64,000 nt of DNA from Vibrio coralliilyticus (GTDB lineage Bacteria > Pseudomonadota > Gammaproteobacteria > Enterobacterales > Vibrionaceae): contig NZ_CP024628.1 in the NCBI RefSeq assembly GCF_024449095.1, forward strand, positions 1,475,035 to 1,539,034, written 5' to 3'. Each line of letters opens with the position of its first letter. The stretch's first letter is position 1. This document shows positions 1 to 9,111 of the stretch, piece by piece. The position numbers and the translations under genes are program-made. The notes below the pieces were generated by a model. That model searched no databases and was not told the origin of the DNA. It saw only the letters and a list, made by a program, of their open reading frames with translations.

Positions 1-857
1 GCATTATTCGCAGCGCGATGTCACCACTGGTTACGCTCGGAGATTCTCTGGATAAGCTCAGCCAAGGCAAGTTAGAGATGACGGGCAAGCCAGCCGCCAC
101 GCCGCAAGGGCTGAGCGTCATCAGTGCCAGTGTGCATGACGCTATCGCCCGACTGCACCATGTTACAACCACACTCAATACGACCGTCGATGCCATTGCT
201 CATGATATCCGCACTCCCTTGTCACGGATTACGCTCTCTTCACAATCCGCGCTGTTAGACAGCAAAGACACCCAGCAGATGGAACACGCTCTGTCTGATT
301 GCGCCGAGTATGCAATGCAAGCCAGCAATATGCTTACCGCTCTAATGAAGCTCAATGATGAGGTCACCGGTAAGCGTCAGCAACAAAGCACCTCAACCAA
401 TGTCTCTGAGGTGCTGAAAACCGTTGTGAGCTGGTATGAAGACGTGGCGGATGACAAACAGATTCAATTGCAGGCAATGGCTGATGACAATCTCATCATT
501 CAGTCAGACCCAGAAAAACTCACACAGGCGCTGGTGAACTTGGTCGATAATGCGATTAAATACACCGGAACAGGCGGAAAAGTTGTTCTAAAAGCCGATA
601 AAACCAGTGATCATCACGTTCAGATTCTTGTCTCAGATACAGGTATTGGTATCGACAAACAGTATCAGGATTTGATTTTCGAGCGGCTCTACCGCGTTGA
701 TGCGAGTCGCAGCAATGTTGAAGGCTATGGACTGGGCCTATCACTTGCCGCAGCCATGGTTGATAACTTAGGTGGCAATATTCAACTGGTGTCTGAACCG
801 AATCAAGGCAGTACGTTTACGATTACGTTGAGCGCGAACTCAAACAGTAATGGATAA
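1..857 (+). CDS. Sensor histidine kinase, C-terminal part (5' end outside window)
   Basis: The reading frame is open from the window edge (codons in phase with position 3), so the ATG at 18 is probably internal and the sensor and membrane segments lie upstream. What remains is the end of a HAMP linker, a dimerisation/phosphoacceptor domain with the H-box IAHDIRTPLSR (His near nt 201), and an HATPase_c domain with N-box DNAIKYT, G1 box DTGIGID and G2 box GYGLGLS. All catalytic motifs are intact, so this is an active-looking two-component kinase. The signal and partner regulator cannot be named because the N-terminus and upstream gene are missing. A strong terminator follows directly. Confidence 0.9.
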   Translation, partial: IIRSAMSPLVTLGDSLDKLSQGKLEMTGKPAATPQGLSVISASVHDAIARLHHVTTTLNTTVDAIAHDIRTPLSRITLSSQSALLDSKDTQQMEHALSDCAEYAMQASNMLTALMKLNDEVTGKRQQQSTSTNVSEVLKTVVSWYEDVADDKQIQLQAMADDNLIIQSDPEKLTQALVNLVDNAIKYTGTGGKVVLKADKTSDHHVQILVSDTGIGIDKQYQDLIFERLYRVDASRSNVEGYGLGLSLAAAMVDNLGGNIQLVSEPNQGSTFTITLSANSNSNG

Positions 858-880
858 AAAGGGGACAAACGTCCCCTTTG
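857..880 (+). terminator. Intrinsic terminator after the sensor kinase
   Basis: Inverted repeat AAAGGGGAC / GTCCCCTTT with a 4-nt loop starting at the stop codon. It has an A-tract before and a short T-tract after, so it could work in either direction. A hairpin with the same core recurs at 55684-55709. Confidence 0.8.
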
Positions 881-1003
881 TATATATCACACAGTTCATC
901 TGCGATAGCGCCATAAGCGGAACTTCACCAACAAATTCATTAAGATTCTGGAGGCGGAGCTCAGCTCATCAAACACTGGCCTGCGCAGTGGTGGCAATTC
1001 CAT

Positions 1004-1759
1004 CTACGTATGTGGCCTCATCGCAGTAAGGTTATATTCTAGCGCGGAGCTTACCAGCTTCGGGGTCGGCAGCTTTGGGTTTCTGCCGCTAGGCTGATGA
1101 ACAGAGCCCTGATCGCGCAATTCATCACCAAGTGTCGTCTTATAAACCAACTCATCCGGGCTGCTTGGTTGATTATGACACAGGTACACTTTGGTCGAGT
1201 CTTTGAGTTCATATATCTTAGATAATGACTCAAATGTCGGGTCGCTATCTTTAGCCAAATCCCCTTCTCCAGAATGAAGATGTGAATCACCCACGAATAA
1301 TGCATCACCAATTTTAAAGGTAAGATCAGATGGCGGATGGCCGGGAGTTTCTAATACTTCTATATGTGAATAGCCAAAATCCAGTTGTTCATTTTCCAAC
1401 AGGAAGTGCTCAAAATGATAAAGATCGGTTAGTGACAGATCATCCTTGCAGCTAGCGTATACCTCTTTGACATGATCAGAAATGTAGATAGGCGCTTGTA
1501 GTACTTTACTGAGATAGAACGAACCCGACAAATGATCAGCATGAATATGTGTCTCAAGAATCGCGGTGACATGAAGTTGATTTTGTTTAACGTGCTCAAT
1601 AATCTGCTGCGCGGATTCAAAGCTGATCTTACAGTTTTCCTCATCGTAATCAGCAACGGGATCAATCACTATCGCCTCATTAGTGTCCGAATCTGCCACC
1701 ACATAACTCAAGCTGCCGGACTCAGGATGAAAAAAGTGCTGAATGTTCTGGGTTGTCAT
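1004..1759 (-). CDS. MBL-fold metallo-hydrolase (persulfide dioxygenase/glyoxalase II-like)
   Basis: A 251-residue protein of the metallo-beta-lactamase fold. The metal-binding signature THIHADHLSG is complete; further metal ligands are expected at the GHPPSD histidine, the Asp of FVGDSHLHSGEGD and the His of YLCHNQ. The overall plan, with YLCHNQPS near the end, resembles the ETHE1/SdoA/Blh group that oxidises glutathione persulfide with non-haem iron. However, GHPPSD replaces the usual GHTPG, so the substrate is uncertain. There is no rhodanese domain or rhodanese neighbour. The start at 1759 has a strong purine-rich ribosome site (AGGGGAGGG). Confidence 0.8.
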   Translation of the reverse strand: MTTQNIQHFFHPESGSLSYVVADSDTNEAIVIDPVADYDEENCKISFESAQQIIEHVKQNQLHVTAILETHIHADHLSGSFYLSKVLQAPIYISDHVKEVYASCKDDLSLTDLYHFEHFLLENEQLDFGYSHIEVLETPGHPPSDLTFKIGDALFVGDSHLHSGEGDLAKDSDPTFESLSKIYELKDSTKVYLCHNQPSSPDELVYKTTLGDELRDQGSVHQPSGRNPKLPTPKLVSSALEYNLTAMRPHT

Positions 1760-1891
1760 TATGCCCTCCCCTAAAGACCACTTTCACTGAACATGACTTT
1801 GAGTTTAGCCATTAATAGCCTTCAGCGAGAGGAACATTGGTCATTATTTGCCCCATGTTGGTGAAGTAGAAATAGAAAGAGGTCTTTCTAG

Positions 1892-3055
1892 TTAAGAATC
1901 AGGCCAATACCAATTTGGAGATGAAAGAGGGTCTAAATCCGGAATGATCGTCTGGCCGAACTCCTTATCCAACTGGATTGCATGATATTCAGGGTGCTCA
2001 GCCAAAGCCGCAATCAAGCGAGGCGCATGTGACACAACCCAGACTTGAGTATTCTCGGCCGCGTGAGAAATTAGACGCGCTAAAGCAGGCAACAAATCTG
2101 GATGAAGACTGGTTTCTGGCTCATTAAGAATCATCAAGCTTGGTGGTCGAGGCGTAAGAAGAGCGGCCACCCACAGCAAGTAACGTAAAGTCCCATCTGA
2201 CAACTCAGCACCACTCAATGGTCTGAGCAAACCATGCTGGGAAAACTCCAACGAGAATCGACCATCAACCTGATTCACAATACGGATGCTGGCGCCGGGA
2301 AACGCATAGTCGATTGCTTTATAAAGTACCTCTTTGTCACCAATTTCGATAATGGTCTGTAAAGCAGCGGCCAGATCGCGGCCGTCATGATGTAAAACCG
2401 GAGTACGAGTCCCAAGTTGAGGTTGTCTGGCGGGGGCATCTTTGTCAGTTCTGAAATGATCGTAGAAGCGCCAGCCGCGAATCGTTTCCCGCAACATAAA
2501 CGCCTCTGGCGTTGCCATTGGGTCGGCAATTTGATCAAACAGGCTATGATAAGTGGCGATGTGGCTTGAAATGACTTGCCATTTTCGTCCTTCACGCGCT
2601 TTAATCGCAGGCCCATTTCGGTCTATCAGTGCACTGGCAGGTCGATATAAAGGACCATTCCAAATACATTCACGTTTAATCTCTGGGTCAAAGCCAAACA
2701 TTGACATAGTCGGCGCTGGTAAACCTAATGAAATCGCGTAGCTGAACTCTTCAGTGGCAAAGCCAAGTTTGAGGCGTTTGACCTTCTGCCTTACTGTCGC
2801 TTCAATGGCATGTTCGCCTCGCTTCATCGAGTTGGTTATCTTTTCCGGCCCCGCCCAGAAAGTTGAATCTAGGCCACCTTCAGTCGCGAGCGCAGACACC
2901 ACACCACCTTGCGCTGTATCCGCCAACAAACGAAGTGCTTTATACAAGTTGGATTTACCGGTGCCATTGGCGCCCGTTATCACATTCAATCTGCCTAGTG
3001 GAATAACCAGATTTAGAATCGAACGATAATTATTGATCGCCAACGCTGTAATCAT
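1892..3055 (-). CDS. AAA ATPase of the RecF/OLD-like (SMC-type) class
   Basis: About 387 residues forming an ABC/SMC-type ATPase with no separate coiled coil. Walker A GANGTGKS lies near the N-terminus, an ABC signature LSDGTLRYLLW at about 280, Walker B LMILNEPETSLHPD at about 310 and a switch histidine in WVVSHAP. The class (COG4637-type) is typically a lone ATPase or half of a defence or DNA-repair pair; no TOPRIM or nuclease partner is next to it, so the function is unknown. The frame opens with a GTG at 3061, but the ATG at 3055 is better placed after GAGAT. It is flanked by spacers and likely monocistronic. Confidence 0.75.
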   Translation of the reverse strand: MITALAINNYRSILNLVIPLGRLNVITGANGTGKSNLYKALRLLADTAQGGVVSALATEGGLDSTFWAGPEKITNSMKRGEHAIEATVRQKVKRLKLGFATEEFSYAISLGLPAPTMSMFGFDPEIKRECIWNGPLYRPASALIDRNGPAIKAREGRKWQVISSHIATYHSLFDQIADPMATPEAFMLRETIRGWRFYDHFRTDKDAPARQPQLGTRTPVLHHDGRDLAAALQTIIEIGDKEVLYKAIDYAFPGASIRIVNQVDGRFSLEFSQHGLLRPLSGAELSDGTLRYLLWVAALLTPRPPSLMILNEPETSLHPDLLPALARLISHAAENTQVWVVSHAPRLIAALAEHPEYHAIQLDKEFGQTIIPDLDPLSSPNWYWPDS

Positions 3056-3321
3056 ATTCACATCTCGTTTAAATAAAATAAAACATATATTGAAAAACTA
3101 TTAATCGAACGTTAACATTCGATCGTCTACATGTCATGCGGCCCCCAGTATTGACGAGCTCCACAGTGTGGACCCTACCTTTTTGTGAGACATTCAGCCA
3201 AAACCTTTCAATTTAGTCATTTAGAACGGTAAGCCGTTCATTTTAACTAACCTTTTGGTTAGATTGATGTGCGCTTTATTTTATATCATTGCTTATCTTT
3301 TTTGTTGATTCAGGTTACATC

Positions 3322-4779
3322 ATGGGTGTCACAGTTTGCGCAAATGGGCTGAGCGTGGTCCACAAGGGATCGGGAGGAGAAGCAAATGCGACTCTCCCCG
3401 ACGTTTGTTTGACGACAGTAGGTAATTCCGTTGTACCAATTCCATATGGTAACAATGCGAAGTCGGCAGATCTTGTCGGCGGGACCACAACGGTATCTAT
3501 GGATGGTGGTAATAGTATTGCCATCAAAGGCAGCAAATTTGCAGCAAGTACTGGTGACGCCGGTGGTGATAAAAAAGGCGTGTCATCTGGCACGATTGAG
3601 TCCGAAGCTGAATTTATCTCTGCTTCCCCAACCGTCACAATGGAAGGGATTGGTGTTTGTCGCCTGACGGACCAGATGACCATGAATATGGCTAACACCA
3701 TGTGCCTTGGTGGTGTACAAAACCCTTCCGTCTCTGTCACTGAGGATCAGGAAGGCACCTACACACTCGAACTCACTTGCAAATACCCCAATGGACAGCC
3801 TTACGCGAATGCACCATTTGAACTGAGAGAGTCAGGCGGTGGCCCAATTGGCGCAGGTGTACTGGATGCAACAGGTTGTGGCACCGTCAGCGGCTTACCT
3901 CTAAAAGAGTGTATTTTGGTGCTAAAAGAGACCGCAGACACTTATACCCCGAACGCAACCTTGCCAGAAAACGCCCCAACAGAAACATACGAAGATTCTC
4001 ATGACTTTTGTACTTTTGTTGCGGGAAGAAGAGCGCCGTTTTGGGAAGACAAAGTCGGTGTTGCCAATGACTGGGGCATCTTGCTCTCACCTTCTTTTAG
4101 CGATGATGATTTCAAAGCTATGGTCTACGAACAAAGCCGAATCTTGTCACCCCATGTCGTCAGCAAAAATCATTCTAACGATTTCTCCGAGTCTTTCGTT
4201 TCATCCCTTTTCCACATTCAGGAAGATCTTGAATCACTAGAAAAGTACGAATCACTACTTGAACTCCTTTTCGAGAAAGTGCATGAGAACGGCGATATCC
4301 TGCGCATCCTGTTCCAGGCGGATCTTCTGGACCCGCCTTCTGAACTGCTTGCCAAGCTACGTTTGTTGGGTTCAGGTAATACCATACAGCACCTTCAACT
4401 GGTTCTTTGGACACTCATCAACCAACAGCTTTGTGGCTTTATTGATGACTTGATTGCTGCATTGGACATGCGATTAGAGTTCATTCAGGCGCAAGCTGAG
4501 GCTCGCTCTCTGACCGCAGTTCAAGAAGGCGTTCAAGGCTATCGAGATGGCATGAAAGTGATGTCTCGAGCGCTTCCTGATGTCTTCAGTGAAATCCTCA
4601 CCCAGACTAACGATAAGCTTTTAACCATTTCAGGCATGGCGATTGGCACCATAGTGAATGTCACGGGTCAATCAGGTTTCGCAACGAACTCAGGTGAAAT
4701 CAACGCCGTTGTCTACACCAAAACCAACAACCTCAACCGTCCTTCTTTCATTGTCTTTGACGACGTTTTCTCAGATTAA
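3322..4779 (+). CDS. DUF4150 PAAR-like protein, T6SS spike-tip adaptor
   Basis: The first ~130 residues (MGVTVCANGLSVVHKGSG onwards) match the PAAR-like DUF4150 domain, which caps VgrG in type VI secretion and carries effectors. About 350 more residues follow: a beta-rich segment (about 135-200, Ig/CNA-B-like pattern) and then an acidic helical part without a recognisable enzyme motif. The start at 3322 was preferred over 3289 because the domain begins exactly there. The stop is 11 nt before the next start, so adaptor and effector are almost certainly co-transcribed. I infer that it loads the downstream effector; the C-terminal region could be the docking surface. Confidence 0.8.
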   Translation: MGVTVCANGLSVVHKGSGGEANATLPDVCLTTVGNSVVPIPYGNNAKSADLVGGTTTVSMDGGNSIAIKGSKFAASTGDAGGDKKGVSSGTIESEAEFISASPTVTMEGIGVCRLTDQMTMNMANTMCLGGVQNPSVSVTEDQEGTYTLELTCKYPNGQPYANAPFELRESGGGPIGAGVLDATGCGTVSGLPLKECILVLKETADTYTPNATLPENAPTETYEDSHDFCTFVAGRRAPFWEDKVGVANDWGILLSPSFSDDDFKAMVYEQSRILSPHVVSKNHSNDFSESFVSSLFHIQEDLESLEKYESLLELLFEKVHENGDILRILFQADLLDPPSELLAKLRLLGSGNTIQHLQLVLWTLINQQLCGFIDDLIAALDMRLEFIQAQAEARSLTAVQEGVQGYRDGMKVMSRALPDVFSEILTQTNDKLLTISGMAIGTIVNVTGQSGFATNSGEINAVVYTKTNNLNRPSFIVFDDVFSD

Positions 4780-4790
4780 GGTATGACCTC

Positions 4791-6869
4791 ATGGATGCAG
4801 TTTTTCCTATAACACAAAGAAATGGCGAGCCCTATCATACACTTAGTGATTTCACTAAACTGTTCGACCAAGTTAAGAGCGGTCGTTACCTCCTAGGGCA
4901 AGGTTATGGTTGGCACAGTGGTGTCCACTTGACGTCCAAGATGGTGCCTTGGGGTAAAGGATTAAGACCCATCCAAGCAATGATGGACGGGAAAATAGTC
5001 GCTTATCGTATTCACGCTGATTACCAAACCACCACATACAAAGACCAAGAGCTCAAATACAGTAACAACTTCGTTCTACTGGAACATGAATACAAAAACC
5101 CTGAGAAAGATGACGAAGTCTTTAAACTGTACTCTCTCTACATGCATCTTGCTCCGCCATCCGATATCGGGGCTAATTCATCGCTGACGACTCGTTATAA
5201 GTTGGTTGACGATGGGTGGAACGTCCGAACGTTTAAACTTGGTGGTGATCCTAAAAAAGGGCAAGTGGAAAGCAAAGTCTCTATGTCAAGCGGTATGGTT
5301 TTGGAGTATTTGCATGCAGAAGAGCAAGAAACGGTAAAATTTGAAATTGGGGATCACACTTATAAGATGATTAAGTGCCGCGTTGTTCAATTGGGTGACT
5401 CCCCTTCATCTAGCGAAAAGAAAATGAAAGGCAAAATCGTCTGGTTTGCGGCAGGCAAAGACAGCGATTTCGATATTCTTAACGACACTTCTGTGATGGT
5501 CCCAGAGCCTGTCTCTGAACCAGAGTGGATGTCTAAAAATGCCGCCTCATTGCGCGATGGCAGCGTCGTAACACTGGGCCTCCCCTTACCACTCAACATC
5601 GACTTTGGCGCTATCGAAGTGAAAGCGGGGGACGAACTGGGCTATATGGGGCTTCACGAGTACAGTAACGATGCCTACGCCACCAAGAAAGAAGATAACC
5701 GAGTCCACATAGAGCTATTTTCCGTAGAAAAACCGCCTGAGTTTTTCTTAAAAAAGATTGCCCCAAAAAATGCAGAAGAAAGCCCTCTTATCACCATTGA
5801 CGGCAGTGGGAGTGATGGCGCTCTGAGCGTATCCAATGCGTTCTATAGCCAACTGCTCGAAGAGCTATCCAAAGGTGAAGAGATTGATTTCTCGGCATTC
5901 AAACCAAGAGAAGCCAAAGTTTACTTAGAAAACAAACGTAAACACTTTGAACGCGTTATCGCAAAGCACCCTTCTGACTGGTATACAGACGTCACTAAAG
6001 AAAGCTATTCTATGATTCATCAACTCGCCAAAGAAGTGATGGATGAAAAATACATGACAGGTTTTGTTTCTGAAAAGGACTACCTAGAATCACCTTGGCG
6101 TAGTGAGGTCATGAACCATCACGACATGTTTTCACAGCATGAACGAGAGAGAGCGGATAAGTTTTCCTGGATGCAAGACACACAAAGCAAGATTACGCTC
6201 CCGGACGATAAAAGTGTCTGGCATTATTGGCCAATGTCTATACACAGAGACTCAACCTTAGATGACATGGATATAGCTTGGTTGACAGTACCTTTTGGAC
6301 AAATTACCTTTGATGCTGAAGGGGTTGATAATAACCATTCTCATGGATTCTCTCGTAAAGTTCATTGGCCAGGAAACGATAAGTCAGGAGTCACTATTGG
6401 AAGAGGATATGATTGCGGGAATAGGTCAAAAAATGAAGTGTACCGTGATATGATCGCTGCAGAAATAAACACTTCACAGGCAGAATTAATTTCGAATAGC
6501 GCAGGGTTAAAAGGTGGACAAGCAGGAAGTTTTGTAGTGAGAAATCGAGAAGTAATTGGTGAAATCACTCGAAAATCTCAACATTTACTTTTTGTAAACA
6601 TATATCCAGATTATATTGAAAGAGGAAAATCAAACTATGAACACTGGACCCTGCCTGAAGAACGAACGGCATGGGAAAACTTAGACTCAAAAATAAGAGA
6701 TATTGCTGTTGATTTCGTATATCAAGGGTTTACCAAGGGGGAAAGGCCTATGAAAGCATGTGAAAAAAATAACAGAGAAATACTTATCAAATATATTGAA
6801 AACTCTCCAGTCCTAAGAAGATATGAAGCAGGAAGACAAAGAGTAAATTACCTAAGGAATAGAAAATGA
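4791..6869 (+). CDS. Two-domain peptidoglycan-targeting T6SS effector (LytM-like + lysozyme-like)
   Basis: 692 residues. The N-terminal part resembles an M23/LytM fold: GYGWHSGVHL (His42, His46), YMHLAP (about 119) and a late GDELGYMG...RVHIELF block (about 280-307), though the usual HxGxD and HxH ligands are partly altered. The C-terminal ~190 residues contain VTIGRGYDCGNRS (about 535-545), like the TIGxGYDxG core of pesticin and phage-type lysozymes. Known bifunctional amidase-lysozyme T6SS effectors (for example TseP of Aeromonas) have this plan. There is no signal peptide, as expected for a T6SS cargo. Its stop overlaps the next ATG by 4 nt. DNA becomes visibly AT-richer from about 6300, inside the toxin domain. 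Catalysis is inferred. Confidence 0.75.
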   Translation: MDAVFPITQRNGEPYHTLSDFTKLFDQVKSGRYLLGQGYGWHSGVHLTSKMVPWGKGLRPIQAMMDGKIVAYRIHADYQTTTYKDQELKYSNNFVLLEHEYKNPEKDDEVFKLYSLYMHLAPPSDIGANSSLTTRYKLVDDGWNVRTFKLGGDPKKGQVESKVSMSSGMVLEYLHAEEQETVKFEIGDHTYKMIKCRVVQLGDSPSSSEKKMKGKIVWFAAGKDSDFDILNDTSVMVPEPVSEPEWMSKNAASLRDGSVVTLGLPLPLNIDFGAIEVKAGDELGYMGLHEYSNDAYATKKEDNRVHIELFSVEKPPEFFLKKIAPKNAEESPLITIDGSGSDGALSVSNAFYSQLLEELSKGEEIDFSAFKPREAKVYLENKRKHFERVIAKHPSDWYTDVTKESYSMIHQLAKEVMDEKYMTGFVSEKDYLESPWRSEVMNHHDMFSQHERERADKFSWMQDTQSKITLPDDKSVWHYWPMSIHRDSTLDDMDIAWLTVPFGQITFDAEGVDNNHSHGFSRKVHWPGNDKSGVTIGRGYDCGNRSKNEVYRDMIAAEINTSQAELISNSAGLKGGQAGSFVVRNREVIGEITRKSQHLLFVNIYPDYIERGKSNYEHWTLPEERTAWENLDSKIRDIAVDFVYQGFTKGERPMKACEKNNREILIKYIENSPVLRRYEAGRQRVNYLRNRK

Positions 6870-7249
6870 ATTTAAGAAGTATCTTTTTTGGGTTAGTATT
6901 GTTAATTCCAACAACCAGTTTAGCTATAGAGAGCAAATGCTATGAATTAACAAATCAGTTTGATGTCGATCGATGCATTGTAAATGAAAATAAAAAATTT
7001 AAAGAAGAATATGATAAATATTATAGCCATTTAATTGAGCTAAAAATACCTGTAGAGCACAGGGATAAAATTGTAGAATCTGAGGAATCTTGGCTAAAGC
7101 AATTAAATAAAGATTGTGAAAACTACGCTTACTATGCAGATGAAAATAGTGACACTAATGAAATATTAAAATTGGAATGCCGAACAGAAATGTATAACCA
7201 TAGAACAATATTTATAAAGTATCTAATAAATATGGCTGAATCTTTTTAA
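6866..7249 (+). CDS. LprI/DUF1311-type periplasmic protein, probable immunity to the effector
   Basis: 127 residues starting with a clear Sec signal peptide (cleavage near TTSLA-IES), then a small Cys-rich helical domain. The pattern C-x-L...C, a Trp (ESWLKQLNKDC) and C-R...M-Y-N-H-R matches DUF1311/LprI, a family containing lysozyme inhibitors. The ATG overlaps the effector stop (ATGA), so translation is coupled, the usual layout for a T6SS immunity gene. The periplasmic location fits a cell-wall-degrading toxin. The gene is strongly AT-rich. Confidence 0.75.
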   Translation: MNLRSIFFGLVLLIPTTSLAIESKCYELTNQFDVDRCIVNENKKFKEEYDKYYSHLIELKIPVEHRDKIVESEESWLKQLNKDCENYAYYADENSDTNEILKLECRTEMYNHRTIFIKYLINMAESF

Positions 7250-7289
7250 ATCCCAAACAAAATTAACAGATTTTGTGCTTAATGCTTTA

Positions 7290-7649
7290 ATGAGTAGTAA
7301 AAAATTTTTTTATCTGCTAGCTCTTGTTGGATTCCCAGCAATATCTGCATTCAACGAATCAGAAAACGAGCAACTCAAAGCCATCAATATTAATGAAAAC
7401 ATAAAACTATTAGCAGAAGTCAAGAATGTAGAGAACAATAAGAACCTAATAGAAGAGTATTTTCCAGAAAGAAAAGAAAAATTTTCCTTAATGGTTAGCT
7501 CTTGGGAAGAGTATGCTGAGAGAAAATGCAAATTTCATACTTATGATTCAGAAAATACTGATGCAGAGTTTGCTAACTTCTCTTCTTGTATGACAAATGA
7601 GTATAAAGAACTCAATACCTATCTCGAATCAGTGTTGAGTATGCCATAA
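7290..7649 (+). CDS. Second LprI/DUF1311-like exported protein (immunity paralogue)
   Basis: About 119 residues: a hydrophobic N-terminal signal (KKFFYLLALVGFPAISAF) and a C-terminal half WEEYAERKCKFH...FSSCMTNEYKEL, with the same Trp/Cys spacing as the preceding gene. It is therefore probably a diverged duplicate. Only two cysteines remain, so it may have drifted or recognise another toxin variant. The ATG at 7290 starts at the signal peptide; an in-frame GTG at 7275 is an alternative, and neither has a good ribosome site. Same operon direction, 40 nt after its neighbour. Confidence 0.6.
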   Translation: MSSKKFFYLLALVGFPAISAFNESENEQLKAININENIKLLAEVKNVENNKNLIEEYFPERKEKFSLMVSSWEEYAERKCKFHTYDSENTDAEFANFSSCMTNEYKELNTYLESVLSMP

Positions 7650-7690
7650 AGTTGAAATGTATAAGTTCAGATAAATTTTTGTGACTTAAA

Positions 7691-8185
7691 ATGAAAAGAG
7701 CTATTTTTCTATCTTTACCTTTAATAGTACTTTCATCTACAGCAAGTGGATCTAACTTTCATAGCCAGTCACTTTGCTATAAAAATGAGTTAATACTATC
7801 AACAGTAATATTGGAAAATGACAATTTAGTCTCATTTTGCCTTAATGAGCAAGAGATTACGTACAGATACGGAAACATAAATAATATAGAGTTGATCTTT
7901 TCCCAAAATGAAATCTCTAAAAACAACTTCTACTACGTCAATGAGTCTGGTGGTTCCGTTAATGATGAATCCATAGTTTTTTACATCGGGAAATACAAGT
8001 ACCTATATAAGAATGTAACTTCAAATATAATACTAGCAGCAGAAAGAAAGGATTCAAGCGGCGAATGGAACAGAGTGTTTTTTAAGCGAGAAGATTTAAA
8101 TCAGCGTGGAAGATATGAGTCATTTCCAGATCCTGAATTTTTCAGTGAGATTCCTAGGTCCGAGTATTGGAGTGGGGATTGGTAA
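7691..8185 (+). CDS. Exported orphan protein of the T6SS cassette, possible immunity protein
   Basis: 164 residues with a signal peptide (MKRAIFLSLPLIVLSSTASG-S) and a compact beta-rich mature part containing LCYKNELILST and ITYRYGNINNIELIFS. That pattern is familiar from small periplasmic proteins in which two cysteines precede a YRYG-xxxxIEL strand. I cannot name a family with confidence. It is AT-rich and sits downstream of effector and immunity genes in the same orientation, so an immunity or inhibitor role is inferred only from context. Confidence 0.5.
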   Translation: MKRAIFLSLPLIVLSSTASGSNFHSQSLCYKNELILSTVILENDNLVSFCLNEQEITYRYGNINNIELIFSQNEISKNNFYYVNESGGSVNDESIVFYIGKYKYLYKNVTSNIILAAERKDSSGEWNRVFFKREDLNQRGRYESFPDPEFFSEIPRSEYWSGDW

Positions 8186-8204
8186 TTTAATTTTCAGTCA
8201 AGGA

Positions 8205-8273
8205 CATAATACTAAACCCTTAGAGAAGCCACTTAGACCATGGAAAGACTATATCGAAAAATCTGTAAAATAA
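8205..8273 (+). pseudogene. Possible orphan 3' fragment of a lost gene
   Basis: Between two cassette genes, one frame reads HNTKPLEKPLRPWKDYIEKSVK and then a stop, with no credible start or ribosome site. It looks like the last residues of a protein rather than random AT-rich spacer, as expected if an older effector tail was displaced. The evidence is only the protein-like composition. Confidence 0.2.
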
Positions 8274-8346
8274 ATAGTAAGTTATACAGAGAAAGCAAAG
8301 AATCTTGCAAAATGAGATTGGGTTTCTATTATAAGGAAATATCGCT

Positions 8347-9111
8347 ATGATTAGTAACGGTGTTGAAAATAAATATTTTATCGCCATAACTTTCACAACA
8401 CTCATGTTTGCTTCCTCTGTTTTGTACTCTGCGGAATCAGAAGCGTTTATAGAATTAAAAAATAGCACTGCCTTCGCAAGACTATGTCAGAATGGAATTT
8501 GTACAAATATCTCTATAGAAAATAGTAACTTCAATGATTTTATAGATATAAAAAAACTATCTATTCCATATGAAAATTATTACTTCCTGTCTGATACCTT
8601 TTCCGGAGTCAATGAATGTGGAAAAATATACCATTTAAATAAATCAAAAAATGCCTTTGTTTACATTAAAGATAAGAACATGGAAGAAATTACTCTTTGT
8701 AATGTAGAACAATATGATGATTATATTATTGATACTAATAGAATCTCAGCTTTAGAAAACTATGAAGGTGTATGGAAAATAAATGAGCAAAAATTATCAC
8801 TAATTTATGAAGATAAAATTGTGGGTGATTTTTACATAAAGCGGATAACTTCTAATGACGAATTTTTAGTTAGCCATGAGGAAGATGTACTAAAAAGAGA
8901 AAGACTCCATGCTAAAGTCGCTACCGTTCGGTCATATTTTTATGATAAAGACTTCAATAGATTAGGGAGTTACGTTATTGATGGTGATGAAGTCAATGTA
9001 ACCGAGTATTACTATGATGGCGAGACAGAGTGGGTATTTTCAAAATACAATAATACTATTGGCTATCTAAAGAGAGACACACTGACACTATCAAAACTTG
9101 ATAAATTATGA
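8347..9111 (+). CDS. Exported protein of unknown function in the T6SS cassette
   Basis: 254 residues. A hydrophobic segment near residues 8-28 (YFIAITFTTLMFASSVLYSA) looks like a signal peptide behind a short N-terminal extension. The mature part has four cysteines (CQNGICTN, NECGK, LCNV) and a repetitive beta-rich C-terminal half with YYYDGETEWVF and KYNNTIGYL blocks. No family recognised. The purine-rich AAGGAAAT precedes the start. Its last codons overlap the next start (ATGA), so the two form a coupled pair. Codon use is AT-rich like the rest of the cassette. Confidence 0.5.
   Translation: MISNGVENKYFIAITFTTLMFASSVLYSAESEAFIELKNSTAFARLCQNGICTNISIENSNFNDFIDIKKLSIPYENYYFLSDTFSGVNECGKIYHLNKSKNAFVYIKDKNMEEITLCNVEQYDDYIIDTNRISALENYEGVWKINEQKLSLIYEDKIVGDFYIKRITSNDEFLVSHEEDVLKRERLHAKVATVRSYFYDKDFNRLGSYVIDGDEVNVTEYYYDGETEWVFSKYNNTIGYLKRDTLTLSKLDKL

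Noticed and set aside
8220..8468. Minus-strand frame of 82 codons rich in hydrophobic residues
   Set aside because: Antisense to the start and signal peptide of the gene at 8347; hydrophobicity is a by-product of AT-rich DNA.
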